A stretch of 64,000 nt of DNA from Diphasiastrum complanatum (GCA_029204225.1 CM055092.1:60687401-60751400), one strand, 5' to 3'; numbered from the stretch's first letter, positions 62,815-63,439 are shown. Notes: generated from the letters alone by a model not told the origin. Numbers and translations: made by a program.

Positions 62815-63439
62815 GTGCGTGCGATAAAGGATACCACAGCACATTGACCACATGTTCTCGGTGAGACTTGATGGCAAGAAGCAATGCTTAGGACTCAAAA
62901 TTACCTCACCTCAAAGCAATTGTGAATTCTGGAAATGGTTTCTCTGATAAAAGTTTGAAATCCTCTTGAAAAATTGCGGACCTGGATCACTAGAACCATT
63001 AGCATTGACGTGTGAATCTACTGATTCCAGGTGAATGACAAGAATTCTTGCTATCTATGTTACAATGCCGAAAGAATTGATTAGAGAAGCGACTACTATC
63101 AAATTATGTAGATGCTCTTAAAATTGCATGGGTTTCACATTGTGATAGAACACAGACACTTGCAAGCCGTGTCAAAAGTCGGAACGTCTGCCTACATGGA
63201 GGACCTTGAAAATGGACATGCCTGAACCAGGATAAAGGATATGGCAAAGAGAATTGACCTAATAGAATTTGGTTAAAGGGGGAAGGTAAAGTGAATTCTC
63301 ACAGAGCGGTAAGCTCCTCGGCAAGAACAGCAGCATCGGAATCTTCCTGGGAATGAGATGAAGAGGAGTGATCTTTCAAAGGCGGCCTAAGTTTGCCTTT
63401 ACCGGAGCGCTTGCGCCTGCCCTTTCCGCTGCCTGCCAT
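6220..63439 (-). CDS. GCN2: GCN2 eIF2-alpha kinase, 5' part (13 exons, 3' end outside window)
   Basis: GCN2 senses uncharged tRNA under amino-acid starvation and phosphorylates eIF2-alpha, lowering global translation. Exons in transcription order: 63439-63303, 62981-62910, 46736-46677, 46570-46465, 44653-44540, 43632-43165, 37227-37205 (tentative), 36776-36626, 36407-36321, 36169-36050, 35876-35759, 9250-9133, 6274-6220. The phases fit throughout and total 1629 nt (543 codons). Domains: Lys/Arg-rich N-terminus (1-25), RWD domain (about 40-160) with [10 protein letters not shown], acidic linker (about 165-375), HLLRLVC pre-kinase region (about 378-446), and kinase N-lobe with glycine loop GKGGFG (486-491), ATP-anchoring Lys 508 in YAVKKI, and alpha-C Glu 526. 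Each segment aligns with plant GCN2 as I know it. Missing from the window: the rest of the kinase, the HisRS-like domain and the C-terminal ribosome-binding region. No disabling change was seen in the exons, so the gene is probably functional. The gene spans more than 57 kb. Confidence 0.92.
6275..9132 (-). other. GCN2: GCN2 intron 12, GC-AG type
   Basis: A 2858-nt intron. Homology and phase put its 5' end at AG|GCAAGT (donor at 9132-9127) and its 3' end at the CGACAG acceptor at 6275. GCAAGT after AG is the standard form of the minor GC-AG class. The intron body is AT-rich with no recognised gene or mobile element. Confidence 0.85.
9133..9250 (-). CDS. GCN2: GCN2 exon 12 (glycine-rich loop and catalytic lysine)
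   Basis: 118 nt encoding residues 486-525. It contains [10 protein letters not shown] and [15 protein letters not shown], which are diagnostic of plant GCN2. The acceptor is CTCCTCTACGACAG with a good pyrimidine run. The first Gly codon of the loop is split 1+2 with exon 11. The exon ends ATT TTG AG, and the Arg codon is completed by the first base of exon 13. Confidence 0.95.
9690..10010. repeat. Two local tandem duplications
   Basis: An 85-nt unit around GCTTTTGTGGCCACA is present twice (about 9695-9765 and 9778-9838, diverged). A 43-nt unit beginning TGGAGCAAGTTAAT is present twice at about 9927-10010 with few differences. Both look like simple local duplications in the intron. Confidence 0.6.
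11283..11504. mobile_element. Short nonautonomous hAT-like element inside LINE copy 1
   Basis: About 206 nt of non-LINE sequence splits the LINE knuckle region. Its ends are inverted (left TTTCACG; right CATGAAACATTG at 11485-11496), and imperfect 8-nt flanks ATCATATG (11283-11290) and AGCATATG (11497-11504) look like a target duplication. The interior is packed with TTCGAATCGG units. Related TTCGAACCG units occur at both ends of the hAT at 54398-56680, and the CATGAAACATTG end recurs at 62111-62122. The exact left end is ambiguous by about five bases. Confidence 0.65.
12184..12278 (+). repeat. LINE copy 1 3' hairpin and (TC)n tail
   Basis: The conserved 3' end GTGCCTTTTGGCATGGAAAA can fold as GCC-TTTT-GGC. 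AATAAAGC follows, and then about 59 nt of TC repeat (12220-12278) in place of poly(A). Confidence 0.85.
12279..13475 (+). pseudogene. LINE copy 2 ORF1-like region
   Basis: The plus frame from 12282 is Ser/Thr/Ala-rich, then enters a coiled-coil-like stretch ([20 protein letters not shown], about 12850-12905) and an RNA-binding-like C-terminal segment (IFLDEDLT at about 13340-13362, then a lysine-rich helix and RFDIWTEG). FLDEDLT plus a following basic helix recurs at 22545 and 47567, so it is a family signature. Several stops break the frame. In LINEs, ORF1 proteins bind element RNA; that role is inferred here. Confidence 0.65.
13503..14378 (+). pseudogene. LINE copy 2 endonuclease (apurinic type), internally deleted
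   Basis: An open frame of 292 codons. It starts near an RNCNGI-like segment, followed by [11 protein letters not shown] (the Glu of the metal site) and WFSVFRS. It then jumps to [20 protein letters not shown], skipping the central catalytic part seen in copy 3 as [10 protein letters not shown]. It ends with [18 protein letters not shown] and the terminal [11 protein letters not shown], which has the conserved Asp-His pair. The frame then runs into the reverse-transcriptase remnant at about 14330 through a second deletion. Confidence 0.8.
14340..15572 (+). pseudogene. LINE copy 2 reverse transcriptase end and C-terminal zinc knuckle
   Basis: The frame contains [16 protein letters not shown], the YVDD catalytic box (about 14391-14435), then [23 protein letters not shown] and [13 protein letters not shown]. 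After a stop near 14574 and a frameshift near 15136, the knuckle frame reads [20 protein letters not shown] (about 15318-15375), a C-x2-C-x10-H-x4-C pattern typical of plant LINEs. It ends at 15572, before a Glu/Asp-rich tail in another frame (15595-15645). It is not functional. Confidence 0.85.
16009..16081 (+). repeat. LINE copy 2 3' hairpin and (TTTC)n/(CT)n tail
   Basis: TGCCTTTTGGCATGGAAAAG is followed by ACATTCATGAAGC, five TTTC-type units and then CT repeats ending at 16081. Copy 3 begins immediately after. Confidence 0.85.
16082..18702 (+). mobile_element. LINE copy 3, endonuclease and reverse transcriptase, truncated at both ends
   Basis: It begins inside the endonuclease with [13 protein letters not shown] at about 16110-16148, continues to [14 protein letters not shown] and TISDHSLLL, shifts frame near 16480-16620, and crosses the linker. 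The reverse transcriptase follows: [15 protein letters not shown] (about 17375), [14 protein letters not shown] (about 17465), [20 protein letters not shown] (about 17645) and [11 protein letters not shown] (about 17768, YADD box). [12 protein letters not shown] and YLGVLF come next. A stop in the fingers at 17601 and others break the frame. The copy is cut at about 18702, before its knuckle, by the Gypsy fragment. It has the most complete reverse transcriptase of the family here. Confidence 0.88.
18703..19230 (-). pseudogene. Gypsy reverse transcriptase fragment
   Basis: The minus frame from 19220 reads [40 protein letters not shown] and FLVLPFGL, the canonical Ty3/Gypsy fingers/palm segment before the catalytic YxDD box. 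The box itself falls in a disrupted stretch near 18980. Beyond it the frame is broken but still shows [12 protein letters not shown]- and [10 protein letters not shown]-like segments down to about 18860. Truncated on both sides. Confidence 0.85.
19337..20100 (-). pseudogene. Gypsy gag with CCHC knuckle
   Basis: The continuous minus frame 19954-19337 has the Retrotrans_gag signature ([52 protein letters not shown]) and ends with the zinc knuckle [14 protein letters not shown] (about 19395-19355). Weak upstream similarity continues to about 20100 behind stops. Gag packages element RNA. Protease is not found after it. Confidence 0.88.
20372..20530 (+). pseudogene. Inverted gag N-terminus-like segment
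   Basis: A plus-strand frame starting ATG at 20372 reads [16 protein letters not shown] and then a Gln/Leu-rich helix ([16 protein letters not shown]). This resembles the start of a plant Gypsy gag, but it points opposite to the gag, reverse transcriptase and LTR around it. It is probably an inverted piece of the same element. I cannot confirm the match. Confidence 0.4.
20531..21267 (-). other. Gypsy leader region, no gene
   Basis: AT-rich and non-coding. Two diverged copies of a segment around TAATGAAGT...AACTTCACTTT...AGAACTTCAAAATGA occur at about 20640-20740 and 20828-20905. No gene is recognised. Confidence 0.5.
21268..21279 (-). other. Gypsy primer-binding site
   Basis: On the minus strand this reads TGGTATTAGAGC, one base from the TGGTATCAGAGC sequence complementary to initiator tRNA-Met that plant LTR elements use. 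It lies ten bases inside the inferred LTR end. Confidence 0.7.
21290..22363 (-). repeat. Gypsy LTR-like segment
   Basis: On the minus strand the segment opens TGTTAC and closes CTTCA next to the primer site, giving a possible 1.07-kb 5' LTR. It includes a two-copy tandem unit of about 100-118 nt (about 22079-22194 and 22197-22293) built on CATACCTCCGACCAAGG and CCTAAGGGTACCCCTTATCC. No second LTR is available for comparison, so the outer limit is an inference. Confidence 0.6.
22370..22796 (+). pseudogene. LINE ORF1 C-terminal scrap
   Basis: The plus frame to 22703 ends in [20 protein letters not shown] followed by [16 protein letters not shown], nearly the same as the LINE segment at 47560-47700. 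The trailing untranslated sequence (ACCATATAATC...TTCTTAGTTAGT) also matches 47775-47820. It is cut off by the Copia at 22797, so no tail remains. Confidence 0.8.
22797..23699 (-). pseudogene. Copia A reverse transcriptase
   Basis: The frame shows [61 protein letters not shown] and LHKALYGLK, then a TAG stop at 23154-23156. It reopens with [13 protein letters not shown] (catalytic YVDD, about 23040) and [13 protein letters not shown], ending at HSPMD. Two changes stand out: LARGFTQ replaces the usual VAKG(Y/F)xQ, and QTTYLNG replaces KSAFLNG. Confidence 0.86.
23700..24743 (-). pseudogene. Copia A integrase
   Basis: GAG-pre-integrase part [14 protein letters not shown], core [10 protein letters not shown] (first Asp), [29 protein letters not shown] (second Asp) and [11 protein letters not shown] (at the third acidic position), with a single TAG stop at 24243-24245. 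The frame resumes with [15 protein letters not shown] and [20 protein letters not shown]. This is the usual plant Copia arrangement, with integrase before reverse transcriptase. Confidence 0.87.
24740..25343 (-). pseudogene. Copia A nucleocapsid knuckle and protease
   Basis: One frame has the knuckle [14 protein letters not shown] (about 25320-25280). A second frame, after a shift, has the aspartic protease site [15 protein letters not shown] (about 25150-25105) followed by [16 protein letters not shown]. The DSG catalytic triplet is intact but the frame is broken on both sides. Confidence 0.85.
25465..25975 (-). pseudogene. Copia A gag N-terminal region
   Basis: From about 25953 leftward the frame reads [19 protein letters not shown], then a stop in the hydrophobic helix near 25794, then [40 protein letters not shown] and LLTSLPS. 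This is the UBN2-type gag of plant Copia elements. It should build the virus-like particle. Confidence 0.82.
25976..27469. other. Intronic sequence with (TG)n tract, no gene
   Basis: AT-rich with short direct repeats (CTATAGGACAAATCTA-like units near 26250-26300 and a duplicated ACCATAGGGGCATAGAGTAATACC near 26368-26426). A TG tract lies at 26969-27016. No coding similarity was seen. Confidence 0.6.
27470..27803. repeat. Compound GA/TG microsatellite
   Basis: Alternating GA-rich and TG-rich tracts (TG at about 27503-27554; GA at 27556-27570, 27669-27687 and 27760-27803) interleaved with GTGTTTAGGGTTTAGG-like units. It continues on the far side of Copia B at 33193-33260, so Copia B split one original tract. 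Confidence 0.75.
27804..28205 (-). repeat. Copia B 3' LTR
   Basis: 402 nt, TG...CA termini, matching 32791-33192 almost throughout. Visible differences include T versus C in GAC(T/C)TAGC, GGGCGTGGG versus GGGTGTGGG, and GCATGG versus GCCAGG. Confidence 0.95.
28203..29757 (-). pseudogene. Copia B reverse transcriptase and RNase H
   Basis: The minus frame from 29757 carries [53 protein letters not shown] and [15 protein letters not shown]. It shifts frame near 29235 into [15 protein letters not shown] (YADD box) and [13 protein letters not shown]. The RNase H part has [20 protein letters not shown], a TAA stop at 28551-28553, then [31 protein letters not shown] and [11 protein letters not shown], ending at 28203. 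All catalytic positions I can check are present; only the reading frame is broken. Confidence 0.92.
28206..28216 (-). other. Copia B polypurine tract
   Basis: On the minus strand AAGGGGGGTTG lies directly before the 3' LTR, the expected place for the plus-strand primer. Confidence 0.8.
29830..31303 (-). pseudogene. Copia B protease end, integrase and linker
   Basis: The 483-codon minus frame begins at 31281, just past a frameshift (about 31303) relative to gag-protease. It holds [34 protein letters not shown] (zinc-binding HHCC part with [14 protein letters not shown]), and the integrase core with [40 protein letters not shown] and [17 protein letters not shown]. Next come [17 protein letters not shown] and [21 protein letters not shown] single TAA stop at 29830 separates it in the same frame from the reverse transcriptase. 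Confidence 0.92.
31275..32321 (-). pseudogene. Copia B gag and protease active site
   Basis: A 348-codon open frame. The N-terminus has [19 protein letters not shown] (DUF4219/UBN2 gag), then the UBN2 domain with [19 protein letters not shown], a lysine-rich segment, the knuckle [14 protein letters not shown] (about 31565-31525) and the protease site [13 protein letters not shown]. It leaves frame shortly after the protease site at about 31303. Intact up to that point. Confidence 0.92.
32776..32790 (-). other. Copia B primer-binding site
   Basis: On the minus strand TGGTATCAGAGCAGG follows the 5' LTR without a gap. The first 12 bases are the standard complement of plant initiator tRNA-Met. 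Confidence 0.95.
32791..33192 (-). repeat. Copia B 5' LTR
   Basis: 402 nt, near-identical to 27804-28205. It should carry the element promoter; I cannot point to a convincing TATA box. Confidence 0.95.
33193..33260. repeat. GA tract, right half of the split microsatellite
   Basis: AGAGAGAGAGGG and GTGTTTAGGGTTTAGG units followed by a GA tract at about 33226-33260. It matches the composition of 27470-27803 and forms the right flank of Copia B. Confidence 0.8.
33261..34300. other. Intronic sequence, no recognised gene
   Basis: AT-rich with no coding similarity. A 21-nt unit built on CGGAGAACATCTAAAACTAC is present twice in tandem at about 34153-34195. Confidence 0.5.
34406..34669 (+). CDS. 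Unassigned small open frame, possible nested gene
   Basis: An 87-codon plus-strand frame from ATG 34406 (context GGATCATGG) to the stop at 34667-34669. The product is basic and Ala/Met/Lys-rich ([19 protein letters not shown] at the start), with no transmembrane segment or motif I recognise. Local GC is higher than the intron around it, and the upstream 100 nt look like an ordinary leader. It lies antisense to GCN2 in intron 11. It could be a nested gene, a 5' exon of a gene that continues at 34771-35160, or chance. Confidence 0.28.
   Translation: MAKSTFGRRTVAKLKSATGAAAKNKMTHPAVGFVEFRAKSSERMSVVGAKLTEKMAHMRASMRLTTAHIQHPISPVKRMAAKLLLLA
34771..35239 (+). CDS. Unassigned possible exons downstream of 34406 frame
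   Basis: Two acidic open segments each follow a plausible acceptor. TTGATCAG lies before an ATG at 34773 ([20 protein letters not shown]). TTTGACAG lies before an ATG at 34952 ([19 protein letters not shown], then [16 protein letters not shown]), which runs open to 35239. The splice phases between them do not join cleanly with the donors I can see, so no model is offered. I do not recognise the product. A 29-nt GTGATTTACACAGAAAAGAAA-type repeat occurs twice at about 35180-35236. Confidence 0.25.
35240..35758 (-). other. Start of GCN2 intron 11, no gene
   Basis: No transposon or coding similarity is recognised between the unassigned frames and the exon 11 donor. A plus-strand frame at 35275-35652 has no familiar motif. 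Confidence 0.5.
35759..35876 (-). CDS. GCN2: GCN2 exon 11 (entry to kinase domain)
   Basis: 118 nt encoding residues 447-485 plus one base. It ends with [14 protein letters not shown], the conserved lead-in to the GCN2 glycine loop. Acceptor GGCCTGATAACAG at 35877; donor G|GTGAGT at 35758. The trailing base starts the Gly codon completed by exon 12, 26.5 kb away. Confidence 0.94.
36050..36169 (-). CDS. GCN2: GCN2 exon 10 (pre-kinase region)
   Basis: 120 nt, residues 407-446. Segments such as [21 protein letters not shown] correspond to the helical stretch before the active kinase in plant GCN2. Acceptor TTTGTTAGCAG, donor CAT|GTGAGT. Phase 0 at both ends. Confidence 0.85.
36321..36407 (-). 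CDS. GCN2: GCN2 exon 9 (HLLRL segment)
   Basis: 87 nt, residues 378-406, with [16 protein letters not shown], matching the plant GCN2 segment VHLLRL-C-S-K-G-P-L. Acceptor GCCTCTCATTCTAG, donor GCG|GTGGGT. Phase 0 at both ends. Confidence 0.9.
36626..36776 (-). CDS. GCN2: GCN2 exon 8 (acidic linker, ends QKDLIL)
   Basis: 151 nt, residues 327 (last base) to 377. A Ser-rich linker ends in [12 protein letters not shown], which joins directly to the HLLRL exon as in plant GCN2. Acceptor TTGCTTACAG, donor TTG|GTATCT. It needs two bases from the preceding exon, while exon 6 ends in phase 0, so an intervening exon of length 2 modulo 3 is required. Confidence 0.85.
37205..37227 (-). CDS. GCN2: Candidate GCN2 micro-exon 7 (23 nt)
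   Basis: Chosen because phase demands an exon of length 2 modulo 3 between exons 6 and 8. The acceptor is GATCTGTGCAG and the donor AAA|GTACTA. It would add VCHGRTS plus two bases of a Lys codon completed by exon 8. The linker is poorly conserved, so homology does not help. Another exon in the 5.9 kb upstream is equally possible. Confidence 0.3.
37228..37959 (-). other. Intronic sequence, no recognised gene
   Basis: No transposon or coding similarity was seen between the candidate micro-exon and the LINE fragment. Confidence 0.45.
37960..38605 (+). mobile_element. LINE fragment (endonuclease scraps and RT start)
   Basis: Starts near a TCATGGGGTCACCAT segment matching the endonuclease at 13908. 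After an unrecognised middle it has [12 protein letters not shown] and [20 protein letters not shown] (about 38485-38600), matching LINE copy 3 at 17215-17325. The frame is broken. It is cut at about 38605, next to the minus-strand LINE tail. Confidence 0.7.
38715..38818 (-). repeat. LINE copy 5 3' hairpin and CT tail
   Basis: On the minus strand: TCTTATATGCC-TTTTT-GCATGGAAA, AATAAAGCGC and then CT repeats through 38715. This is the same 3' end as the plus-strand copies, with one hairpin change. Confidence 0.85.
38715..40935 (-). mobile_element. LINE copy 5, minus strand, 5'-truncated
   Basis: Read leftward from 40935: a [20 protein letters not shown]-like start, [20 protein letters not shown] (about 40690-40640), [40 protein letters not shown] (YADD, about 40395) and [18 protein letters not shown] long decayed 3' part follows, then the hairpin and GA (CT on the coding strand) tail at 38715-38818. 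The open frame 40595-40233 is the best preserved part. It is not functional. Confidence 0.85.
40936..41420. other. Intronic sequence, no recognised gene
   Basis: No motif is recognised. It separates LINE copy 5 from the Gypsy fragment. Confidence 0.4.
41421..42790 (-). mobile_element. Decayed Gypsy integrase and C-terminal fragment
   Basis: The minus strand reads, in shifting frames, a Gypsy integrase tail: a [17 protein letters not shown]-like segment (about 42215-42165; compare [20 protein letters not shown] in the Gypsy at 47990-53875), [11 protein letters not shown] (about 41930), and the C-terminal HPIFHVSQLRR-like segment (about 41710-41680). Stops are frequent and no LTR is seen. It is a relative of the 47990-53875 element, much older. 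Confidence 0.7.
42791..43164 (-). other. GCN2 intron next to exon 6, no gene
   Basis: Nothing is recognised. The exon frame runs open into this intron to 42994, but without homology. Confidence 0.5.
43165..43632 (-). CDS. GCN2: GCN2 exon 6 (acidic linker)
   Basis: 468 nt, residues 164-319, the largest exon. It has [11 protein letters not shown] at the start, [20 protein letters not shown] (plant GCN2 has a similar aspartate/tryptophan-rich IDLF segment here) and [15 protein letters not shown] at the end. Strong acceptor TTTTCCTGTGATGCAG and perfect donor GTGAGT. The linker is rich in Glu, Ser and His and probably unstructured. Confidence 0.85.
43633..44539 (-). other. GCN2 intron 5, no element recognised
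   Basis: 907 nt of AT-rich sequence, with no recognised repeat or gene. Confidence 0.7.
44540..44653 (-). CDS. GCN2: GCN2 exon 5 (end of RWD domain)
   Basis: 114 nt, residues 126-163, with [20 protein letters not shown], an almost exact plant GCN2 RWD segment. Acceptor TTTCATTGTGTGCAG, donor CTG|GTAAAG. Phase 0 at both ends. Confidence 0.95.
44654..45859 (-). other. GCN2 intron 4, first part
   Basis: AT-rich intron sequence without a recognised gene. A plus-strand frame at 45102-45290 has no familiar motif. Confidence 0.55.
45860..45990 (+). mobile_element. LINE 3' end fragment with short tail
   Basis: Only the 3' UTR survives: a TACACTCCCACTAATACCACATACTTTGACATG-type stretch like the one preceding the tail at 47050, then GTCTTATATGCCTTTGGCAT, GGAAAAGACATCAATGAAGC and a TTTC/TTC-rich tail. 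One T of the hairpin loop is missing. Confidence 0.8.
45991..46464 (-). other. GCN2 intron 4, last part
   Basis: No recognised gene or repeat. Confidence 0.55.
46465..46570 (-). CDS. GCN2: GCN2 exon 4 (RWD domain core)
   Basis: 106 nt, residues 90 (last base) to 125. [19 protein letters not shown] is the RWD core: plant GCN2 has C-x2-GYP-x-K-x-PKL here. Acceptor GTGTATCGAGTCTAG, donor CAG|GTAAAT. The RWD domain binds GCN1 in characterised orthologues. Confidence 0.95.
46677..46736 (-). CDS. GCN2: GCN2 exon 3 (RWD domain, 60 nt)
   Basis: 60 nt completing an Arg codon on each side and encoding [20 protein letters not shown], matching the plant segment LRP-x-S-x-D...ISA-x-L-x-VRC. The acceptor is GGCATGGAAATGCAG with a poor pyrimidine run; the donor is AG|GTATTT. 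The exon is symmetric in phase, so skipping it would keep frame and delete 20 residues of the RWD domain. Confidence 0.93.
46819..46887. repeat. (CT)n tract, target of a LINE insertion
   Basis: About 69 nt of CT repeat. No LINE 3' hairpin precedes it, but a 5'-truncated LINE begins directly at its right end (46888). It lies 83 nt upstream of the exon 3 acceptor in GCN2 intron 2. Confidence 0.8.
46888..47172 (+). mobile_element. LINE 3' end fragment with CTT/CT tail
   Basis: A 5'-truncated copy of the 3' UTR: CAGTAGCAGTGCAGG-like sequence, TTACCACATACTTGACATGT, hairpin TGCCTTTTGGCACGGAAAAG, AATAAAGC, and then a TTC and CT tail ending at 47172. Confidence 0.85.
47095..47172 (+). repeat. LINE hairpin and (TTC)n(TC)n tail
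   Basis: Hairpin TGCC-TTTT-GGCA at 47099-47110, AATAAAGC, then TTC repeats passing into TC repeats. The next LINE starts at 47173. Confidence 0.85.
47275..47742 (+). pseudogene. LINE frame with ORF1-type C-terminal domain after the RT region
   Basis: 155 codons, open. An Asp/Ser-rich start is followed by a basic stretch, [20 protein letters not shown], a lysine/arginine-rich helix and [15 protein letters not shown], ending just before the 3' UTR. The LDEDLT domain is the ORF1 C-terminal signature of copy 2, where it lies 5' of the endonuclease. Here it sits downstream of the reverse-transcriptase C-terminus. It may be a second RNA-binding domain at the 3' end or the product of template switching. 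Confidence 0.65.
47888..47989 (+). repeat. LINE hairpin and (CT)n tail
   Basis: GTCTTATACGCCTTTTGGCA, TGGAAAAGACGTTAATAAAG and then about 60 nt of CT repeat to 47988. Confidence 0.85.
47990..48427 (-). repeat. Gypsy D 3' LTR
   Basis: About 438 nt, matching 53455-53875 with several indels. The LTR joins the LINE CT tail directly on its left. The polypurine tract AAGGGGGGAAAAA on the minus strand (48428-48440) abuts its right end. Confidence 0.9.
48750..49666 (-). pseudogene. Gypsy D integrase
   Basis: Three overlapping minus frames. The zinc-binding part is [20 protein letters not shown] and [10 protein letters not shown] (HHCC, about 49660-49550). The core is [20 protein letters not shown] (first Asp, about 49480) and [11 protein letters not shown] (second Asp, about 49300). 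The C-terminal frame has [20 protein letters not shown] (Glu, about 49200) and [19 protein letters not shown]. Frameshifts near 49424 and 49280 break it. Confidence 0.88.
49700..50366 (-). pseudogene. Gypsy D reverse transcriptase, partial
   Basis: The frame 50366-49860 has the pre-RT linker, then [37 protein letters not shown] and [20 protein letters not shown]. Beyond a break, [32 protein letters not shown] (a YLDD-box equivalent in altered form) and an abrupt end at about 49695, where the frame runs into integrase sequence. The rest of the palm, the connection and RNase H are missing. Confidence 0.87.
50472..50825 (-). pseudogene. Gypsy D aspartic protease
   Basis: 117 codons with [35 protein letters not shown] and [11 protein letters not shown]. 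The usual catalytic Asp-Ser-Gly reads Asp-Arg-Gly (VDRGS), so the enzyme would be inactive. A knuckle-like cysteine stretch lies upstream at about 50870-50830. Confidence 0.85.
51117..51590 (-). pseudogene. Gypsy D gag
   Basis: 157 codons. [40 protein letters not shown] and [20 protein letters not shown] are the Retrotrans_gag signature. The frame is broken at its C-terminal end before the knuckle. Confidence 0.85.
51680..53436 (-). other. Gypsy D leader, long and AT-rich, no gene
   Basis: About 1.75 kb between gag and the primer site with only short frames. Long leaders are common in plant Gypsy elements. Nothing else is recognised. Confidence 0.65.
53437..53448 (-). other. Gypsy D primer-binding site
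   Basis: Minus-strand TGGTATCAGAGC, the tRNA-iMet complement, six bases inside the 5' LTR. Confidence 0.92.
53455..53875 (-). repeat. Gypsy D 5' LTR
   Basis: About 421 nt, matching 47990-48427. It carries an extra GAGGGGATCCTGGCTGC-type insertion near 53600 and lacks a short segment near 53760. It ends in GTAACA against a CTCTCC-rich flank. Confidence 0.9.
53890..54096 (+). mobile_element. LINE endonuclease fragment
   Basis: Plus frame with [17 protein letters not shown] and [20 protein letters not shown], matching the endonuclease C-terminus of copy 2 (about 13862-14000). The CCACCCTCATAGTGGCGGGC stretch is partly duplicated at its left edge. Truncated at both ends. Confidence 0.85.
54097..54389 (-). 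pseudogene. Retrotransposon gag 3' half (split by hAT)
   Basis: The minus frame has [38 protein letters not shown] and a knuckle-like [14 protein letters not shown] (about 54145-54105) with the first Cys changed. It continues 56689-57245 on the far side of the hAT, which inserted into it. Confidence 0.7.
54390..54397. repeat. hAT target duplication, left
   Basis: TTACGAAG, identical to 56681-56688. An 8-nt duplication is characteristic of hAT transposons. Confidence 0.95.
55280..55529 (+). CDS. hAT transposase exon 1, BED zinc finger
   Basis: ATG at 55280 in a strong context (GCCACCATGC). It reads [10 protein letters not shown] and then [20 protein letters not shown] with a following H-x-LL-x-MRG, a C-x2-C...H BED finger as in hAT transposases. 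A donor AG|GTAAAC follows at 55530. The exon of 250 nt leaves one base for the next exon. The frame is intact. Confidence 0.85.
55700..56199 (+). CDS. hAT transposase exon 2, start of catalytic region
   Basis: An acceptor at GGCAGATTGAG (55699) joins in phase to exon 1. A Pro/Ser-rich segment leads to [20 protein letters not shown] and [20 protein letters not shown], the conserved hAT region before DUF659 (compare FF-x3-PF-x-LA in the family). It ends near a possible donor TAC|GTACTA. The downstream 480 nt have no further transposase exon. Confidence 0.75.
56200..56680. other. hAT 3' subterminal region
   Basis: Non-coding. TATGTATTATG repeats lie near 56275-56300, then TTCGAACC/TTCGAATC units at 56575-56670 and the right inverted repeat at 56669-56680. 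Confidence 0.8.
56681..56688. repeat. hAT target duplication, right
   Basis: TTACGAAG, identical to 54390-54397. Confidence 0.95.
56689..57245 (-). pseudogene. Retrotransposon gag 5' half (split by hAT)
   Basis: Minus frames with [20 protein letters not shown] (about 57110), [20 protein letters not shown] and [20 protein letters not shown], a Retrotrans_gag-like domain. With 54097-54389 it formed one gag before the hAT insertion. It differs from the gags at 19337 and 51117, so it is a third LTR-type family. Confidence 0.72.
57270..58240 (+). mobile_element. LINE reverse-transcriptase fragment, interrupted
   Basis: [20 protein letters not shown] (about 57370-57430) matches copy 3 at 17190-17245. 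After about 350 nt of foreign sequence (57500-57850, with GCGTTCCGG-type repeats at 57692-57770) the LINE resumes with [20 protein letters not shown] (about 57895), a degraded YADD region (YANDVVLIL-like, 58020) and AYLGVLL (58225). Confidence 0.78.
58241..58440 (-). pseudogene. hAT DUF659 fragment, minus strand
   Basis: Minus frame with [40 protein letters not shown] and [10 protein letters not shown], the DUF659 part of a hAT transposase (family pattern DGW-x4-R..I.NF.V). It points opposite to the hAT C-terminal exons at 59328-61341, so it is rearranged or from another copy. Confidence 0.85.
58441..58779. other. Unassigned sequence in the hAT/LINE mosaic
   Basis: Contains repeated AAGTCAAGACTCA and ACTCA-type words but no coding similarity. 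Probably hAT intron sequence. Confidence 0.4.
58780..59015 (-). mobile_element. LINE fragment, minus strand
   Basis: The minus frame reads a RLGKGHASL-like segment and then [20 protein letters not shown], matching copy 2 [20 protein letters not shown] (14750-14810). Truncated at both ends. Confidence 0.8.
59328..59520 (+). pseudogene. hAT transposase exon (CAAHCLDL motif)
   Basis: Plus frame [28 protein letters not shown], the highly conserved hAT catalytic-region segment. It is followed after a frame break by [20 protein letters not shown], matching the RFAT-x-F-x-ML-x-SL segment of the family. Confidence 0.88.
60560..60705 (+). pseudogene. hAT dimerisation domain
   Basis: The plus frame reads [12 protein letters not shown], a stop, then [19 protein letters not shown], a stop, and [11 protein letters not shown]. 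This is the hAT C-terminal dimerisation signature (W...YG...P.L..LA..IL.....S...CER.WS.F..IH...). Two stops make it inactive. Confidence 0.9.
61077..61341 (+). pseudogene. hAT transposase last exon, acidic tail
   Basis: An acceptor CTTGTGCGCAG at 61076 precedes an open frame with an Ala/Arg-rich start, a long acidic run ([19 protein letters not shown]), a KPKPKPKP stretch and a stop at 61339-61341. Acidic tails after the dimerisation domain are common in plant hAT proteins. The link to the preceding exon is by position only. Confidence 0.6.
62123..62814 (+). mobile_element. LINE 3' end with CT/CA tail
   Basis: Starts inside the post-knuckle region (CTCCAGTCACACTATGTTCACTTG aligns with copy 1 at 11657). 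It continues through a decayed frame and 3' UTR to the hairpin and CT tail, which passes into CA repeats at 62799-62814. The decayed hAT joins directly on its left. Confidence 0.82.
62705..62814 (+). repeat. LINE hairpin remnant and (CT)n(CA)n tail
   Basis: GGCCTTATGTGTCTTTTGGC, ATTTAAAAGCCATTAATAAA, then about 50 nt of CT and 16 nt of CA repeat. The hairpin stem is partly decayed. Confidence 0.8.
62910..62981 (-). CDS. GCN2: GCN2 exon 2 (start of RWD domain)
   Basis: 72 nt, residues 46-70. With the two bases from exon 1 it gives [15 protein letters not shown] and then FTIALR, an exact family match for [11 protein letters not shown]. Acceptor TCTAGTGATCCAG, donor AG|GTGAGG at 62909. The following intron is 16.2 kb. 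Confidence 0.95.
62982..63302 (-). other. GCN2: GCN2 intron 1
   Basis: 321 nt, donor GTGAGA, acceptor CCAG. No element recognised. Confidence 0.88.
63303..63439 (-). CDS. GCN2: GCN2 exon 1 with start codon
   Basis: 137 nt. ATG at 63439 opens [20 protein letters not shown], then [23 protein letters not shown] and two bases CT. Plant GCN2 proteins start with the same kind of Gly/Lys/Arg-rich leader followed by LKDH and the acidic lead-in to EE(L/I)TAL. This start is chosen on that match. The donor is CT|GTGAGA. Confidence 0.93.
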
